Assembly (NCBI RefSeq): GCF_900157305.1
Contig: NZ_LS974202.1
Location: 868,001-932,000, forward strand
From: Mesotoga infera
Lineage (GTDB): Bacteria > Thermotogota > Thermotogae > Petrotogales > Kosmotogaceae
Direction: 5' to 3'
Length of the DNA: 64,000 nucleotides
The notes beneath the pieces are model-generated. The model saw only the letters and a list, made by a program, of their open reading frames with translations, ran no database searches and was not told the DNA's origin. Shown here in pieces: positions 52,548 to 61,482 of the stretch. The translations under genes were made by a program, and so were the position numbers. Each line of letters begins with the position of its first letter. The stretch's first letter is position 1.

Positions 52548-53603
52548 TCAAGCATATACAGCGGCGAGTTTCACCGCTTCGATCAAGCTGGCGGGGTCTG
52601 CTAAACCCTTACCGGCTATGTCGAAAGCAGTGCCGTGATCGACCGAGGTTCTCAATATGGGCATTCCAAGTGTCACCGAGACGGTTCTGGCAAAATTCAG
52701 CGTCTTGGCCGCAATGTGGCCCTGATCATGATACATGGACAATACGGCCGAGAACTCTCCCTTGCGGGCCATGGCGAAGACCGAATCGGCTCCGAAGGGA
52801 CCCGCAACCTTGATCCCCGCTTTTCTGGCTTCTTCGATGGCGGGTATTATTTCATCGATCTCCTCTCTGCCGAAGAGACCGTTTTCCCCGCAGTGTGGAT
52901 TGAGACCGGCTACCGCAAAAGGTCTATCGTCTTTCAATCTCAACTGTTTTAAGGCTTCCGTGCAGCGTATTATATAATCCAGCACCCTCTCTTTTTTCAC
53001 CATATCACAGGCCTGCCGAAGCGATACATGTCTGGAAAGAAAGAAAACTCTCATCTCTCCGTAGATCTCGAACATGGTCAAGGGATCACGCGTGCCGGTG
53101 AGTTCGGCCAGAATCTCTGTGTGGCCGGTGAGTGTGATGCCGGATTCTTTCAAGGATTGCTTGTTGATAGGACCTGTGACTATTGCGGCAACCCTCTTTG
53201 CAAGGGCCAGTTGAACGGCCTGGCGTATGTATTCGAAGGCGGCCCTACCACAATCGGCCGATACTTTTCCAATGGGAAAGTCGTTTTCCTGAAGGGATCG
53301 TGGTGATAGGAGCACGAGTCTTCCGGGACGGTAATCACCTTCTCCTGAGTCTCCTGCTTCACTTATTGTTAAATTCAATTCGTTGTGAACGATCTCTCTC
53401 TCGATGCTTTTGCGATCACCTATTACCAAAGGCCTACAAAACTCGTATATTCCTCCACCGGCAACGGCTTTTGCAGTTATTTCCGGGCCTATCCCCGCAG
53501 GGTCGCCCGTAGTTACGGCGATAACGGGATTGCCCGGCGGAATTTTCAATTCAAGAGGTTTTGCTTTACTCATGTCGTCCACGGAGATAGTTCCGCACTT
53601 CAT
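52548..53603 (-). CDS. PdxA family 4-phospho-threonine-type dehydrogenase
   Basis: Encodes 351 residues. PdxA hallmarks: VIAVTTGDPAGIGPEITAKA, TGPINKQSLKESGITLTGHT, MYHDQGHIAAKTLNFA and RTSVDHGTAFDIAGKG, which carry the metal histidines and substrate residues. PdxA oxidises 4-phosphohydroxy-L-threonine for vitamin B6; the PdxA2 branch acts on D-threonate or D-erythronate 4-phosphate. No other B6 gene is nearby, so the catabolic role is plausible. It is coupled to the HPt-like gene upstream (one-base gap). Confidence 0.9.
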   Translation of the reverse strand: MKCGTISVDDMSKAKPLELKIPPGNPVIAVTTGDPAGIGPEITAKAVAGGGIYEFCRPLVIGDRKSIEREIVHNELNLTISEAGDSGEGDYRPGRLVLLSPRSLQENDFPIGKVSADCGRAAFEYIRQAVQLALAKRVAAIVTGPINKQSLKESGITLTGHTEILAELTGTRDPLTMFEIYGEMRVFFLSRHVSLRQACDMVKKERVLDYIIRCTEALKQLRLKDDRPFAVAGLNPHCGENGLFGREEIDEIIPAIEEARKAGIKVAGPFGADSVFAMARKGEFSAVLSMYHDQGHIAAKTLNFARTVSVTLGMPILRTSVDHGTAFDIAGKGLADPASLIEAVKLAAVYA

Positions 53604-53604
53604 A

Positions 53605-53913
53605 TTATCCCTCTCCGAAGACTTCGGTCCTTATTCTTCCGAGATACCAGTTGAGAGCGTCCAGGGCTATTTCGGCACCCAGTTTATTTTTCTGAGTACC
53701 GGCCATTTCGATCTTCGTACCAATTATTGAAATAAAATCGAACCCACAACCGGAACCGGCTTCCCTGAGAGAGTTTCCAATATTCTTTATCTCTTGGAAA
53801 TCATGCTCTACAATAGCCTTCTGGAGTTTCTCGGAATCGAGTTGTCTGCTAACTAGAAATCCATCTATGAGACCTTCCAGGTCGGGCTCCACAGTAACGA
53901 TGATCCTTTCCAT
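53605..53913 (-). CDS. HPt-like protein lacking the phosphorylatable histidine
   Basis: Encodes 102 residues. Residues 42-70 (IKNIGNSLREAGSGCGFDFI) match the HPt four-helix core pattern IGHxLKGxGxxxGF, but the key His is Asn47. GGAGGATAGCCA precedes the ATG. It may be a structural or regulatory relic of a phosphorelay domain. The link to PdxA-like dehydrogenase is unexplained. Confidence 0.65.
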   Translation of the reverse strand: MERIIVTVEPDLEGLIDGFLVSRQLDSEKLQKAIVEHDFQEIKNIGNSLREAGSGCGFDFISIIGTKIEMAGTQKNKLGAEIALDALNWYLGRIRTEVFGEG

Positions 53914-54154
53914 TGGCTATCCTCCATGTTCTCACAACTTTCCTGCCAGATTTTCGCCCTGTGAATGTTCTATGATATTGCTATGGCCGTGTGTGAGTCG
54001 GTCTATCGCCAGTTTTTCCCAGACCTGCCGACCATATTACAGTTTTTCTGGTCTGGATTCTGTCAGGATATACCAATGATACAATATAAGATTCGTCAAA
54101 GGGATATTTCAAAGTGGTAACGAAGATCCTTCGAAATCACTGTAGAACGGGGAA

Positions 54155-54189
54155 TAAAAAAAGTCCGGGGAAAGGTCTTTCCCCGGACT
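54155..54189 (-). terminator. Intrinsic terminator of the M14/TRAP-like operon
   Basis: AGTCCGGGGAAA and its exact complement form a 12-base stem (54162-54173 with 54178-54189), followed on the minus strand by seven T. It lies 12 bases past the deacylase stop and is the strongest terminator in the window. Confidence 0.95.
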
Positions 54190-54200
54190 CGAGAGATCAC

Positions 54201-55349
54201 TTACTGGTAATAGACATCGTCCTTGTTGGCTTTGGAAGGATCTTTGAAGAAATAACCGAGACCATTTTCAACGATCTCCTTGTATTTGGGCGCAGAAATG
54301 GTAAGACCTCTTTCGGGGTTCTTCTTCGACCACTGTACAACTATTTCCTGAATGACCGAAGAGTGTTGGCCAACCCTTCTATCCATCGAGAAACCGTTTT
54401 CATCGTAAGGAATAAATAGAAGTCCCTTTTCGGCGGCTTTGAGAACGAAGGGATCGATACCGTCCATTATCAGCTCGGGAGTTTTGGCCGCGGTTATCTG
54501 GTCCAGATGAACGCCGGGAGACTCCAGCAGGAAGGGATAGGCGTCCGACCAGTCGCCGATTTCTCTGTGAGACAGTCCTCTGAAAGCCGTTGGGGAGCGT
54601 TCGACATGGTTTTCGAACTTTTCTCTACCCTTGACGTAGAACGAGGCTCCGGTGGCGTAGCTCATCGATTTCTCCGGTACGACTATACAGTTGGTGACCG
54701 GATACATGGCCTCGGCTTCGTGGAGATCGATAACGATGTCGATCTTTTCCTTCTTTATCATCTCCATGGTGGCGTAGGTTACCTGTTCGGCATAGTATCC
54801 GTCCGGTCTTCCCGGCCAGGCTCTGTTAGTGTTTCTCGCGTCTATGTAAGACATGGCCTGACCTTCGGGATAATGTATATAGACATCGGGATCGGGCCAC
54901 TGATCGAGAGCCTGAAATCCTCTGTCGCCCATTCTGAAAGTCTTCTCTCCCCAGGGAGTTTCCATACTGAAATACAACGGGAAACCGCCTCCGGGCTGAG
55001 TGCCGAGCGAACCGCTTCTGTTGAAATGAGGGATTATGTAAACAGTTCCACGATCGACTTTCAGATTTTCAATAAGATAGAATGCCGTGAGCGCCGCAGA
55101 GGGTTCGTTCTCGTGCGTACCGGCTATTATGAGCATCTTCCCTCCCTCTTCGGAACCTTTCAATTCGAAGACGTCGGTATCGGCTATAGTTCCTTCGATG
55201 CCGCTGAAGTATCTGCTCAATTTGAAGACATCGGTTACACCCGGACCGGCAACGACCTCTTCTTTGAAGTTTCGTTGCAGGTACAGAGGAATTCCACCGG
55301 CCAGAACCACCAGCAGCAGTACCGCCAGAATAATCCATTTTCTCATCAT
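54201..55349 (-). CDS. M14-like succinylglutamate desuccinylase/aspartoacylase family protein
   Basis: Encodes 382 residues. An N-terminal membrane helix (WIILAVLLLVVLAGGIPLYL) is followed by MLIIAGTHENEPSAALTAFY with the HxxE zinc pair, VYIIPHFNRSG, NTNRAWPGRPDGYYAEQ and IVIDLHEAEAMYP. It probably hydrolyses an N-acyl amino acid or small peptide, anchored outside the membrane. It follows the 50-residue membrane protein by ten bases in the TRAP-like operon. Confidence 0.88.
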   Translation of the reverse strand: MMRKWIILAVLLLVVLAGGIPLYLQRNFKEEVVAGPGVTDVFKLSRYFSGIEGTIADTDVFELKGSEEGGKMLIIAGTHENEPSAALTAFYLIENLKVDRGTVYIIPHFNRSGSLGTQPGGGFPLYFSMETPWGEKTFRMGDRGFQALDQWPDPDVYIHYPEGQAMSYIDARNTNRAWPGRPDGYYAEQVTYATMEMIKKEKIDIVIDLHEAEAMYPVTNCIVVPEKSMSYATGASFYVKGREKFENHVERSPTAFRGLSHREIGDWSDAYPFLLESPGVHLDQITAAKTPELIMDGIDPFVLKAAEKGLLFIPYDENGFSMDRRVGQHSSVIQEIVVQWSKKNPERGLTISAPKYKEIVENGLGYFFKDPSKANKDDVYYQ

Positions 55350-55359
55350 ACAATCCCTC

Positions 55360-55512
55360 CTATTTCATTCTCAGTAATCTGAGAATGAGTGGTAGAAGGG
55401 CCAATGCGTAGAGTATTTCACTTTTTATGTCCTTGGTTTTGATGAAATTCCATATAAGCATGCCCACTACATAGGCTGTCATCACGTAATAAAGGATCAT
55501 GATAAAAGTCAT
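55360..55512 (-). CDS. 50-residue membrane protein, likely small subunit of the TRAP-like transporter
   Basis: ATG at 55512 follows GGAGGAATTGTC; stop TAG at 55362. Two hydrophobic stretches are seen: MTFIMILYYVMTAYVVGMLI at the N-terminus and EILYALALLPLILRLL near the C-terminus, split by a short basic loop (KTKDIK). It sits 12 bases after the large permease and ten bases before the deacylase, so it is co-transcribed. It could be a reduced DctQ-like subunit. It is not a known family to me. Confidence 0.8.
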   Translation of the reverse strand: MTFIMILYYVMTAYVVGMLIWNFIKTKDIKSEILYALALLPLILRLLRMK

Positions 55513-55524
55513 GACAATTCCTCC

Positions 55525-56829
55525 TTAACCCACCATCATCAGGAAGCTGAGGTTGTTGGCAAAGATAACCATTATCATTCCCACGACGGTAATAGCTATC
55601 CAGGGAACTATACACTCCTTCAGGAAGGAGCCGTAAGAGCCTTTGTAGCCGACGGTACTTACTGTCAGGCGTCCGATGAGCGCGGTCGGTGGCAATCCGT
55701 CACCGAGAGGCCACAGCAGACTCAGACCGGCCAGAACGATAACGGGATTTATGCCGTTAGAGTTCAGCATCCAGATGAGAGGAATACCGATAACCATCGC
55801 GCCTCCGTAGGTTAGCAAACCTTCGGAGATCGGTATTATGAATGGCAGGATTATCCAGACGACGATCAGAGGAGCCGTGACGATCCACATGGAGATCAAG
55901 CCTTTGACTCCGTTGAAGCTCATTATCTGAACAAGCATTCCAACGACCGCGGTGGTGGCCAGTAGAGGTGTCAATTGAGAAACCGTATCTTTGCTCACCT
56001 TGAGTATATCGACTCGCTTGTAGTTCATTATCCAGGCCACGATCGCACATATCGCAAACGACAGAGGCAGACCGAGAACGGGGAAGTCGAAGGGCCAGAT
56101 CCTCGGGGCGGCGAGCAAAAATATAAGAACCAGGAAGGGAATTCCGACGCTCCAACCGCTCAGACCTTTGGGCTCGGGAATATCCTTGAGGGCCTTTTCT
56201 TTGTCAACGACTTTGGCCTTTCTTCCTAGGAACAACACGGTGAAAAGACCGAGAATTATGATTGGTATTAAAAGCGGCATTGTAAACCCAACATAAGGTA
56301 TGGCTGTACCCGCACAGGTCATCATAGCCCATATGTTGATTGGTGGAGCGGCAGCGCTGAGACCGGCTACTATGAATATTATCGCCGATATCGTGACTTG
56401 CGAAAGTCCCATCGCACCTAAGGCGGCTGCGACGGTTCCGCCCACGACGAGAACTGAGATACTCCCTGCTCCGGTAAGGGCTCCTGGAACGAGGATTACA
56501 CACATAAGGAGAATCAACATGAGGGTCTTTTTATTATAGAAAGCTCCTACGATTTTCCTCACTATGTAGTTTGTCCCACCGGATTCTTTGATGATATTCA
56601 TGAAGATCGTTGCAAAAACAAATATCAAACCGATATCGAGATAGGTGACAGATCCTTCCGCAAGATGCCTGAAAAGGTCAAATCCGGCGCCCCCTGCTAT
56701 ACCTCCGCCAACCACTGCCAGGAACATACACATTTCCGTCGAGAACTTGAGTAACTTCCCGACCACGTACGCCCCGACCATTACTATACCTGCGATGATC
56801 GTTTGCATGTAAATTGCATCAGCAGACAA
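55525..56829 (-). CDS. TRAP large-subunit-like (DctM-type) permease
   Basis: Encodes 434 residues from TTG 56829, which follows GGGGGTAG; ATG at 56808 is the alternative. About eleven membrane helices. GAGSISVLVVGGTVAAALGA, GLSAAAPPINIWAMMTCAGT and PISEGLLTYGGAMVIG are like the DctM/ion-transporter superfamily. Substrate unknown; the neighbours (deacylase, dipeptidase) suggest an acylated amino acid or dipeptide. DUF6305 protein encoded just upstream may be the external binding component. Confidence 0.82.
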   Translation of the reverse strand: MSADAIYMQTIIAGIVMVGAYVVGKLLKFSTEMCMFLAVVGGGIAGGAGFDLFRHLAEGSVTYLDIGLIFVFATIFMNIIKESGGTNYIVRKIVGAFYNKKTLMLILLMCVILVPGALTGAGSISVLVVGGTVAAALGAMGLSQVTISAIIFIVAGLSAAAPPINIWAMMTCAGTAIPYVGFTMPLLIPIIILGLFTVLFLGRKAKVVDKEKALKDIPEPKGLSGWSVGIPFLVLIFLLAAPRIWPFDFPVLGLPLSFAICAIVAWIMNYKRVDILKVSKDTVSQLTPLLATTAVVGMLVQIMSFNGVKGLISMWIVTAPLIVVWIILPFIIPISEGLLTYGGAMVIGIPLIWMLNSNGINPVIVLAGLSLLWPLGDGLPPTALIGRLTVSTVGYKGSYGSFLKECIVPWIAITVVGMIMVIFANNLSFLMMVG

Positions 56830-56897
56830 TTTTACTACCCCCTTCAATTAAACCGGCTCTCTCACAACCCCTGTGACAACGCCGGTCAATGGGAAAA

Positions 56898-57530
56898 TCA
56901 AAGGCCGAAGATCGTGGTGAACGTATCCAGAAGGTCGAAGGCCGACTCTATTTCTATAGCCGGAACGTTTCTTGCTTTGGCTTCGTTCGAGAAGCGTCCA
57001 TCTTTGTTTGAATCGCTCGTGAACACCAATACATCTGCAGAGGGAAGAACCGTGTCGATCATGACTTCGTTCGGGCTTCCTGGAAGTCCACGTCTGATCT
57101 CCCCACCGATTGCTATTGCAACGATCTTAATACCGTTGGCCTTGGCATACTCGATAAGGCTCTTCAGTCTTGCGACTTCGGTATCCACCGAAAGACCGGA
57201 TGCACCCATGCCCTTCAGATCTGCGCCCACGACAAGAATAAGCGTCTGGAACTTCGTGCCCTTTGGATCGGGTGAGAGAGTTGTAACATGTTTGCCAATT
57301 CCGGATTTGGCATCTGCCAGTCCTACACCGGCCGCGAATTCATCTTTGGAGAGAATGTCACAATAATCGTACTTAAGACCGACTTCGTCGGCAACGTAAT
57401 TGACAGTCTCGACTTCGGCGCTCTGACCGGCAGATGTTATTGCCAGAGGAAGCATAAGCTTGACATCCGTAGTTGCCAACGCCAGTGTTACAACGGAGAT
57501 GGCAACAAGGATCAGTATAGCCTTTTTCAT
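56898..57530 (-). CDS. DUF6305 family secreted protein
   Basis: Encodes 210 residues. A signal peptide (ILILVAISVVTLALA) is followed by VKLMLPLAITSAGQSAEVET, TLILVVGADLKGMGASGLSV, GIKIVAIAIGGEIRRGLPGS and SADVLVFTSDSNKDGRF, the DUF6305 pattern. The fold looks Rossmann-like. Function unknown. It lies 68 bases before the TRAP-like permease, and a paralogue is at 60652. A role as the transporter's extracytoplasmic receptor is inference. Confidence 0.82.
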   Translation of the reverse strand: MKKAILILVAISVVTLALATTDVKLMLPLAITSAGQSAEVETVNYVADEVGLKYDYCDILSKDEFAAGVGLADAKSGIGKHVTTLSPDPKGTKFQTLILVVGADLKGMGASGLSVDTEVARLKSLIEYAKANGIKIVAIAIGGEIRRGLPGSPNEVMIDTVLPSADVLVFTSDSNKDGRFSNEAKARNVPAIEIESAFDLLDTFTTIFGL

Positions 57531-57562
57531 ATAAAACCCTCCTTTTGAGTTTTTTATGGAAT

Positions 57563-57591
57563 GCTTTATCTCAAAACAAGATCTTTTTCAA
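57563..57591 (-). promoter_or_regulatory. Likely promoter of the DUF6305-permease operon
   Basis: On the minus strand TTGAAA (57591-57586), a 17-base spacer and TAAAGC (57568-57563) lie about 33 bases before the DUF6305 start. It directly follows a terminator-like hairpin, so the dipeptidase and permease parts can be transcribed separately. Confidence 0.5.
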
Positions 57592-57598
57592 GTCACTG

Positions 57599-57639
57599 GA
57601 CAAAAAAATATAGAAGCCTGCCCCCTTATGGGGACAGGC
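57599..57639 (-). terminator. Terminator-like hairpin after the C69 dipeptidase gene
   Basis: GCCTG-x-CCCC and GGGG-x-CAGGC arms (57616-57639) lie nine bases past the dipeptidase stop. On the minus strand a T-rich tail with seven T in a row follows after about eight bases. Termination is probably partial. Confidence 0.65.
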
Positions 57640-57647
57640 AACAGTGA

Positions 57648-59312
57648 TTACTTCGCTTTGTAACCGTCCGGTCCGAAGATATGGCCGTCGGCGTATCCGA
57701 CTTCCTTGAGCCACCAGTCGGGATAACCAACAGACTTTCCAACATCGGGGATGTTGATGTAACCGTCGCGGTACTTGGTTATCAGATATTCGTTGAATTC
57801 CCATGTTTCTGCCATTACTCTGTCAGTGACATCGGCGACGTAATCTGTCAGGAATTCCTTACAGAGTTCGGGGTCCACCTCGTAAAGCTGTGCCGCAGCG
57901 GTTTCTACCGCCGACTGCATTGCGAAGAGTTTGCCTTCAGTCTTCTTCTGGAATGCCTGGATTTCCGGGTACATGTAGCTCCACTTCAGCTCGGCCCAGT
58001 TGCCCATGAAATTGAAGGCCCAGGATGCGACATCGCGATCGAATTTCTGGAGACTGCCGCTGTCATATGCGTAAGGAACATCGGTGATGCCACAGTACAT
58101 CGGAACGAGTATCGTTTCATGAGGTGCCGCTGCGCCCCACCATACCACTCCACCGACAGGATCGGGAAGCCAGTCTCTAACCTGAGACACAAACACGTAT
58201 TCACATCTGAAGATCGAGAGTGCTCTTTCCCAGCTGCCCTTGATCAGTTTGCTCGAGCCAGAATAGCGGTTAGGATTGCCGAACGGTCCGGCGGCTAGAC
58301 CCTGTGTCAGGTCGAACTCGGTCCCTTCGTAGTGGTCTCTGAAGAGGTCGATCACGTCGGCCACGGAGAGCTTCTTGTCGGGAACAACCGAGAACGGGTA
58401 AGCCTTTGTGAAGCTGTCTTCTACCCACGGAGAAAGTTCCAGGGAAGGAGCAACCCTGTCGAGAACTCTCCAGGTCCTTCTGAGACTGTAGTAGGGCATG
58501 GAGTATTCGCCGGTGCTGACGGTTGCCATCCAGTCGATAGGACCGGAGCTGGGGTCATACCAGCCGGCCGCCGTCGCGACTTCGATCAGGTTCGGGGAGA
58601 ACATTATGTCGGGATCGTTGGGATCGAGTTCCCTGATCCTGAACATGTTGGATTCGACGAAGACTTCTCCGTCGGGAACTTTCTTGGCCGCCCAGAGAGC
58701 GCTCTTCTGGTCCGGTGTCGCACAGATCTCGAAGACCCAGGCTTCCTGAGGGTCGGTTATTGTGAGAGTTTCGCCCCAGCCGTAGTAGCCGTACTCTACG
58801 GCCAGCGCGCCCATGAGCTCGATTGCCTCTCTGGCCGTCGTGCATCTCTCCATGGCTACTCTGGAAAGAGCGGCAACGTCGAAAATACACTGGCCGGCTT
58901 TGGGCTGCGCATAGACTTTGGCCGAACATGTACACTCGCCGATCGCGAGCTGGTGTTCGTTGATTACTCCATAGACTGCATCGAAGTATCCGTAGGTGTG
59001 CTCGACCTGGTCGATGTAACCAAGAGGTTCTGTCGGTGGATAGTTAGGATCATCGTAGGTCGGGCCCATGTCCTTACCCACATAACGCGGATACGGTTCG
59101 ATGAATGGATATACGGCTCTCTGTGCGCCTGGTTCATAATCCGCCGGTGGAACGTAGACATACCTGAAATCGCAGAGACCACAATCTGCGGAATGGCTGG
59201 TCATGACCGACCCATCAACCGATGCGCCCTTGGTGACGATGATGGTCGTGCAGGCCCAACCGATCGTTACGATTGCGGCAACCGCAAGCAAGACTAACAG
59301 GATCTTACGCAA
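57648..59312 (-). CDS. Secreted C69 family dipeptidase
   Basis: Encodes 554 residues. After a signal peptide (ILLVLLAVAAIVTIGWA) the mature protein would begin at Cys21 (CTTIIVTKGASVDGSVMTSH), the N-terminal nucleophile of peptidase C69/U34. GYIDQVEHTYGYFDAVYGVI and NEHQLAIGECTCSAK follow as in the family. It cleaves dipeptides outside the cell. The C-terminal 100 residues are longer than in PepD. It supplies substrates for the transporter downstream in the cluster. Confidence 0.92.
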   Translation of the reverse strand: MRKILLVLLAVAAIVTIGWACTTIIVTKGASVDGSVMTSHSADCGLCDFRYVYVPPADYEPGAQRAVYPFIEPYPRYVGKDMGPTYDDPNYPPTEPLGYIDQVEHTYGYFDAVYGVINEHQLAIGECTCSAKVYAQPKAGQCIFDVAALSRVAMERCTTAREAIELMGALAVEYGYYGWGETLTITDPQEAWVFEICATPDQKSALWAAKKVPDGEVFVESNMFRIRELDPNDPDIMFSPNLIEVATAAGWYDPSSGPIDWMATVSTGEYSMPYYSLRRTWRVLDRVAPSLELSPWVEDSFTKAYPFSVVPDKKLSVADVIDLFRDHYEGTEFDLTQGLAAGPFGNPNRYSGSSKLIKGSWERALSIFRCEYVFVSQVRDWLPDPVGGVVWWGAAAPHETILVPMYCGITDVPYAYDSGSLQKFDRDVASWAFNFMGNWAELKWSYMYPEIQAFQKKTEGKLFAMQSAVETAAAQLYEVDPELCKEFLTDYVADVTDRVMAETWEFNEYLITKYRDGYINIPDVGKSVGYPDWWLKEVGYADGHIFGPDGYKAK

Positions 59313-59372
59313 TTGAAACCCCTCCCAACAAAATGTATTGGGGATATACCCCGGATTTAAGGTCGTTAGACC

Positions 59373-60638
59373 TTATTCAATCACAGTAAAGACAAGTAGA
59401 TCTTTTCCCACGGAATTACCCGTCTCTAAAGAAGTGGAGTATCCCGTAAAATACAGCTTTTTGTCTCCATAACAGAACGATAGTATCGCATCGTCCTTTG
59501 AGCCTCCGACTGCGAGCCTATCCAGAATTTTACCGGCGGTGTTCACCCGGATGATCCAACCGTCGGCCATTCCATGGTTTCCAACCACATCTTTATCGCT
59601 GGATGTTGAATAACCGGCTACAATGAATTCATCTTTTCCAACCTGTACAACTCCACGTGCGATGTCTGAGAAGCTTCCGCCGAAATTGTTGCTGGAGATC
59701 TCTGTTCCATCGGGTGAAATATACGCAATCCAGAAATCCTTTCCGCCGAGTCCGCTGGAGAACATCGAAATCCCCGCGTCCTGTTCTCCGACCACGACTA
59801 TGTTTCCATCGCTCGCAACTATTAAATCCGATCCCGCTTCGTACCAGAAACCTCCGTATTGATTGAACCATTGTATGATTCCGTCGCTCCCTATCTTCAA
59901 AACGGACGTTTGTTCTTCAACGTAGTTGCAACTGACGTTGCAGTCTTTGAACGCGTAGTACCCGACAACGTAAATCGAACCGTCGTCGCCTATGGCGATC
60001 CTTTTAGCGCAATCTTCGCTCCGGTAGGCCCCGGCGAGCCACTGCCCGAGCAACTCTCCGTCGCAGTTGAGCTCTATTACCCAGAAATCCTCGCCCCAGT
60101 CGTACCCTATGACATCTCCGTTATCCGATCTGGTATATCCCGCAACGAGTATATTTCCTTCGGGAGTCTCCACCACATCGTAGGCGTAGTCCTGTCCGCT
60201 TCCACCGAAGGTTTTCTGCCACTCAAGCTCGCCCGTCGAAGAAACTCTTATCACCCAGAAATCTCCCAAACCTTTGTTACCGGTTACATCTCCGTCGGAG
60301 GATTCCGTCAATCCCGCAAGCACGAAACCTCCATCCCGTGTAGTCGTAAGCGCCTGAGCAACATCGCGCTTGCTTCCACCGTAAGCCTTCCACCATATTA
60401 GTTCGAGATCTTTGTCGAACCTGGCTATGAGAAAGTCTTCCTGTCCATGACTGGAAAAGAAAGTGCCTTTCGAGGAAGTGGTGTAACCGGCTATTACGAC
60501 ACTACCGTCTGCGAGTAGAACGATATCGTTGCCCACATCGTTCCCGTCTCCGCCCACGACGACCTGATCAGAAAGTGTCAAACCGGCGCAGACCGTAACT
60601 GCAAAAAAAGCGAATAAAACTACCATGTATCTCTTCAT
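59373..60638 (-). CDS. Secreted seven-repeat beta-propeller-like protein
   Basis: Encodes 421 residues from ATG 60638 (GGGAGA upstream). Signal peptide MVVLFAFFAVTVCAGL. About seven repeats of 50 residues follow, each with a GG-x-D/G start, then DGGFVLAGLTESSDGDV- or EGNILVAGYTRSDNGDV-like strands and a DFWVIR/V strand, resembling one propeller with seven blades. No enzyme motif is seen. It sits between the C69 dipeptidase and a DUF6305 gene on the same strand, so it may bind a wall or peptide ligand. Confidence 0.75.
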   Translation of the reverse strand: MKRYMVVLFAFFAVTVCAGLTLSDQVVVGGDGNDVGNDIVLLADGSVVIAGYTTSSKGTFFSSHGQEDFLIARFDKDLELIWWKAYGGSKRDVAQALTTTRDGGFVLAGLTESSDGDVTGNKGLGDFWVIRVSSTGELEWQKTFGGSGQDYAYDVVETPEGNILVAGYTRSDNGDVIGYDWGEDFWVIELNCDGELLGQWLAGAYRSEDCAKRIAIGDDGSIYVVGYYAFKDCNVSCNYVEEQTSVLKIGSDGIIQWFNQYGGFWYEAGSDLIVASDGNIVVVGEQDAGISMFSSGLGGKDFWIAYISPDGTEISSNNFGGSFSDIARGVVQVGKDEFIVAGYSTSSDKDVVGNHGMADGWIIRVNTAGKILDRLAVGGSKDDAILSFCYGDKKLYFTGYSTSLETGNSVGKDLLVFTVIE

Positions 60639-60651
60639 CCATTTTCTCCCA

Positions 60652-61266
60652 TCAATCACAACATCTTCCCCCACCGAAGTCCCTCTCGAAAACGATCAAA
60701 AGATCCACCACGACCGAAAGTTTCAAAACGATTGGCGAACCTTCATACAAAGCGGACGCATAATTTTCTCTAGAACTACCGGCAAATATAACGGCATCTG
60801 TAAACGGAATCAATCTTCGGGCGAACTCCGCCTTGATTGAGTCATCACCGGAATCATCCACATCTATATCGATGATCATTACCAGTCCGTTTTCTTTCTT
60901 AATTTCGGCTGCCATTTCCACGACTCTGGAGATATCCCCCAGATGCCTTTCGGATCCACCACCGGCAATCACAATCAGGGTCCTGTATTGGGTGCCAGGC
61001 GTATAGAAATGGTAGAAAATATCGCCCTCGCTTTCTTTTGCCTTACCGAAACTTGCGCCCATTTTCATCTGCTCCAAAGTCGCTCCGGGAACGTAATCAC
61101 GGGCTATAAAAAGATTACTGCAGAAGTAGTTCACCGTATCTATCTCCTGGCTCTCTCCCCAGACGGTCATTAACATGGGGTCTTCCATTGGAGGTAGAAC
61201 GTCCGGCACATAGGCGAAAGAAATTGTAGTAATAAGAAAAAACAAGAAAGACAAAAAGATTTTCAA
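60652..61266 (-). CDS. DUF6305-like secreted protein, diverged paralogue
   Basis: Encodes 204 residues from TTG 61266, which follows GGAGATGG; the open frame extends upstream but lacks a site. Signal peptide IFLSFLFFLITTISFA. RTLIVIAGGGSERHLGDISR, GLVMIIDIDVDDSGDDSIKA and TDAVIFAGSSRENYASAL align with the DUF6305 protein at 56898, at low identity. It starts the propeller-dipeptidase transcript. Confidence 0.7.
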   Translation of the reverse strand: MKIFLSFLFFLITTISFAYVPDVLPPMEDPMLMTVWGESQEIDTVNYFCSNLFIARDYVPGATLEQMKMGASFGKAKESEGDIFYHFYTPGTQYRTLIVIAGGGSERHLGDISRVVEMAAEIKKENGLVMIIDIDVDDSGDDSIKAEFARRLIPFTDAVIFAGSSRENYASALYEGSPIVLKLSVVVDLLIVFERDFGGGRCCD

Positions 61267-61348
61267 AAGACCATCTCCGTTTAAAAACCAGTGTGAGTTT
61301 TGGACAGAAAGAACATACATAATTGCCGTCAGAATTACTATACTCCAA

Positions 61349-61357
61349 ATTGTACCA
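61349..61357 (-). promoter_or_regulatory. Extended -10 promoter of the DUF6305-propeller-dipeptidase transcript
   Basis: On the minus strand TGGTACAAT (61357-61349) is an extended -10 element about 83 bases before the TTG start at 61266. No good -35 is seen, as expected for this class. Confidence 0.4.
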
Positions 61358-61482
61358 GATAAATACTTCGATTAGCGAACTTTTCCAATTTTGATACAGA
61401 AGTTTTAAAAAGGAGCTTTTTTATCCGGTTGTCTCTTAACTACTACATGATCATATTTAGAAATCGACTCTAATTCACTTAT

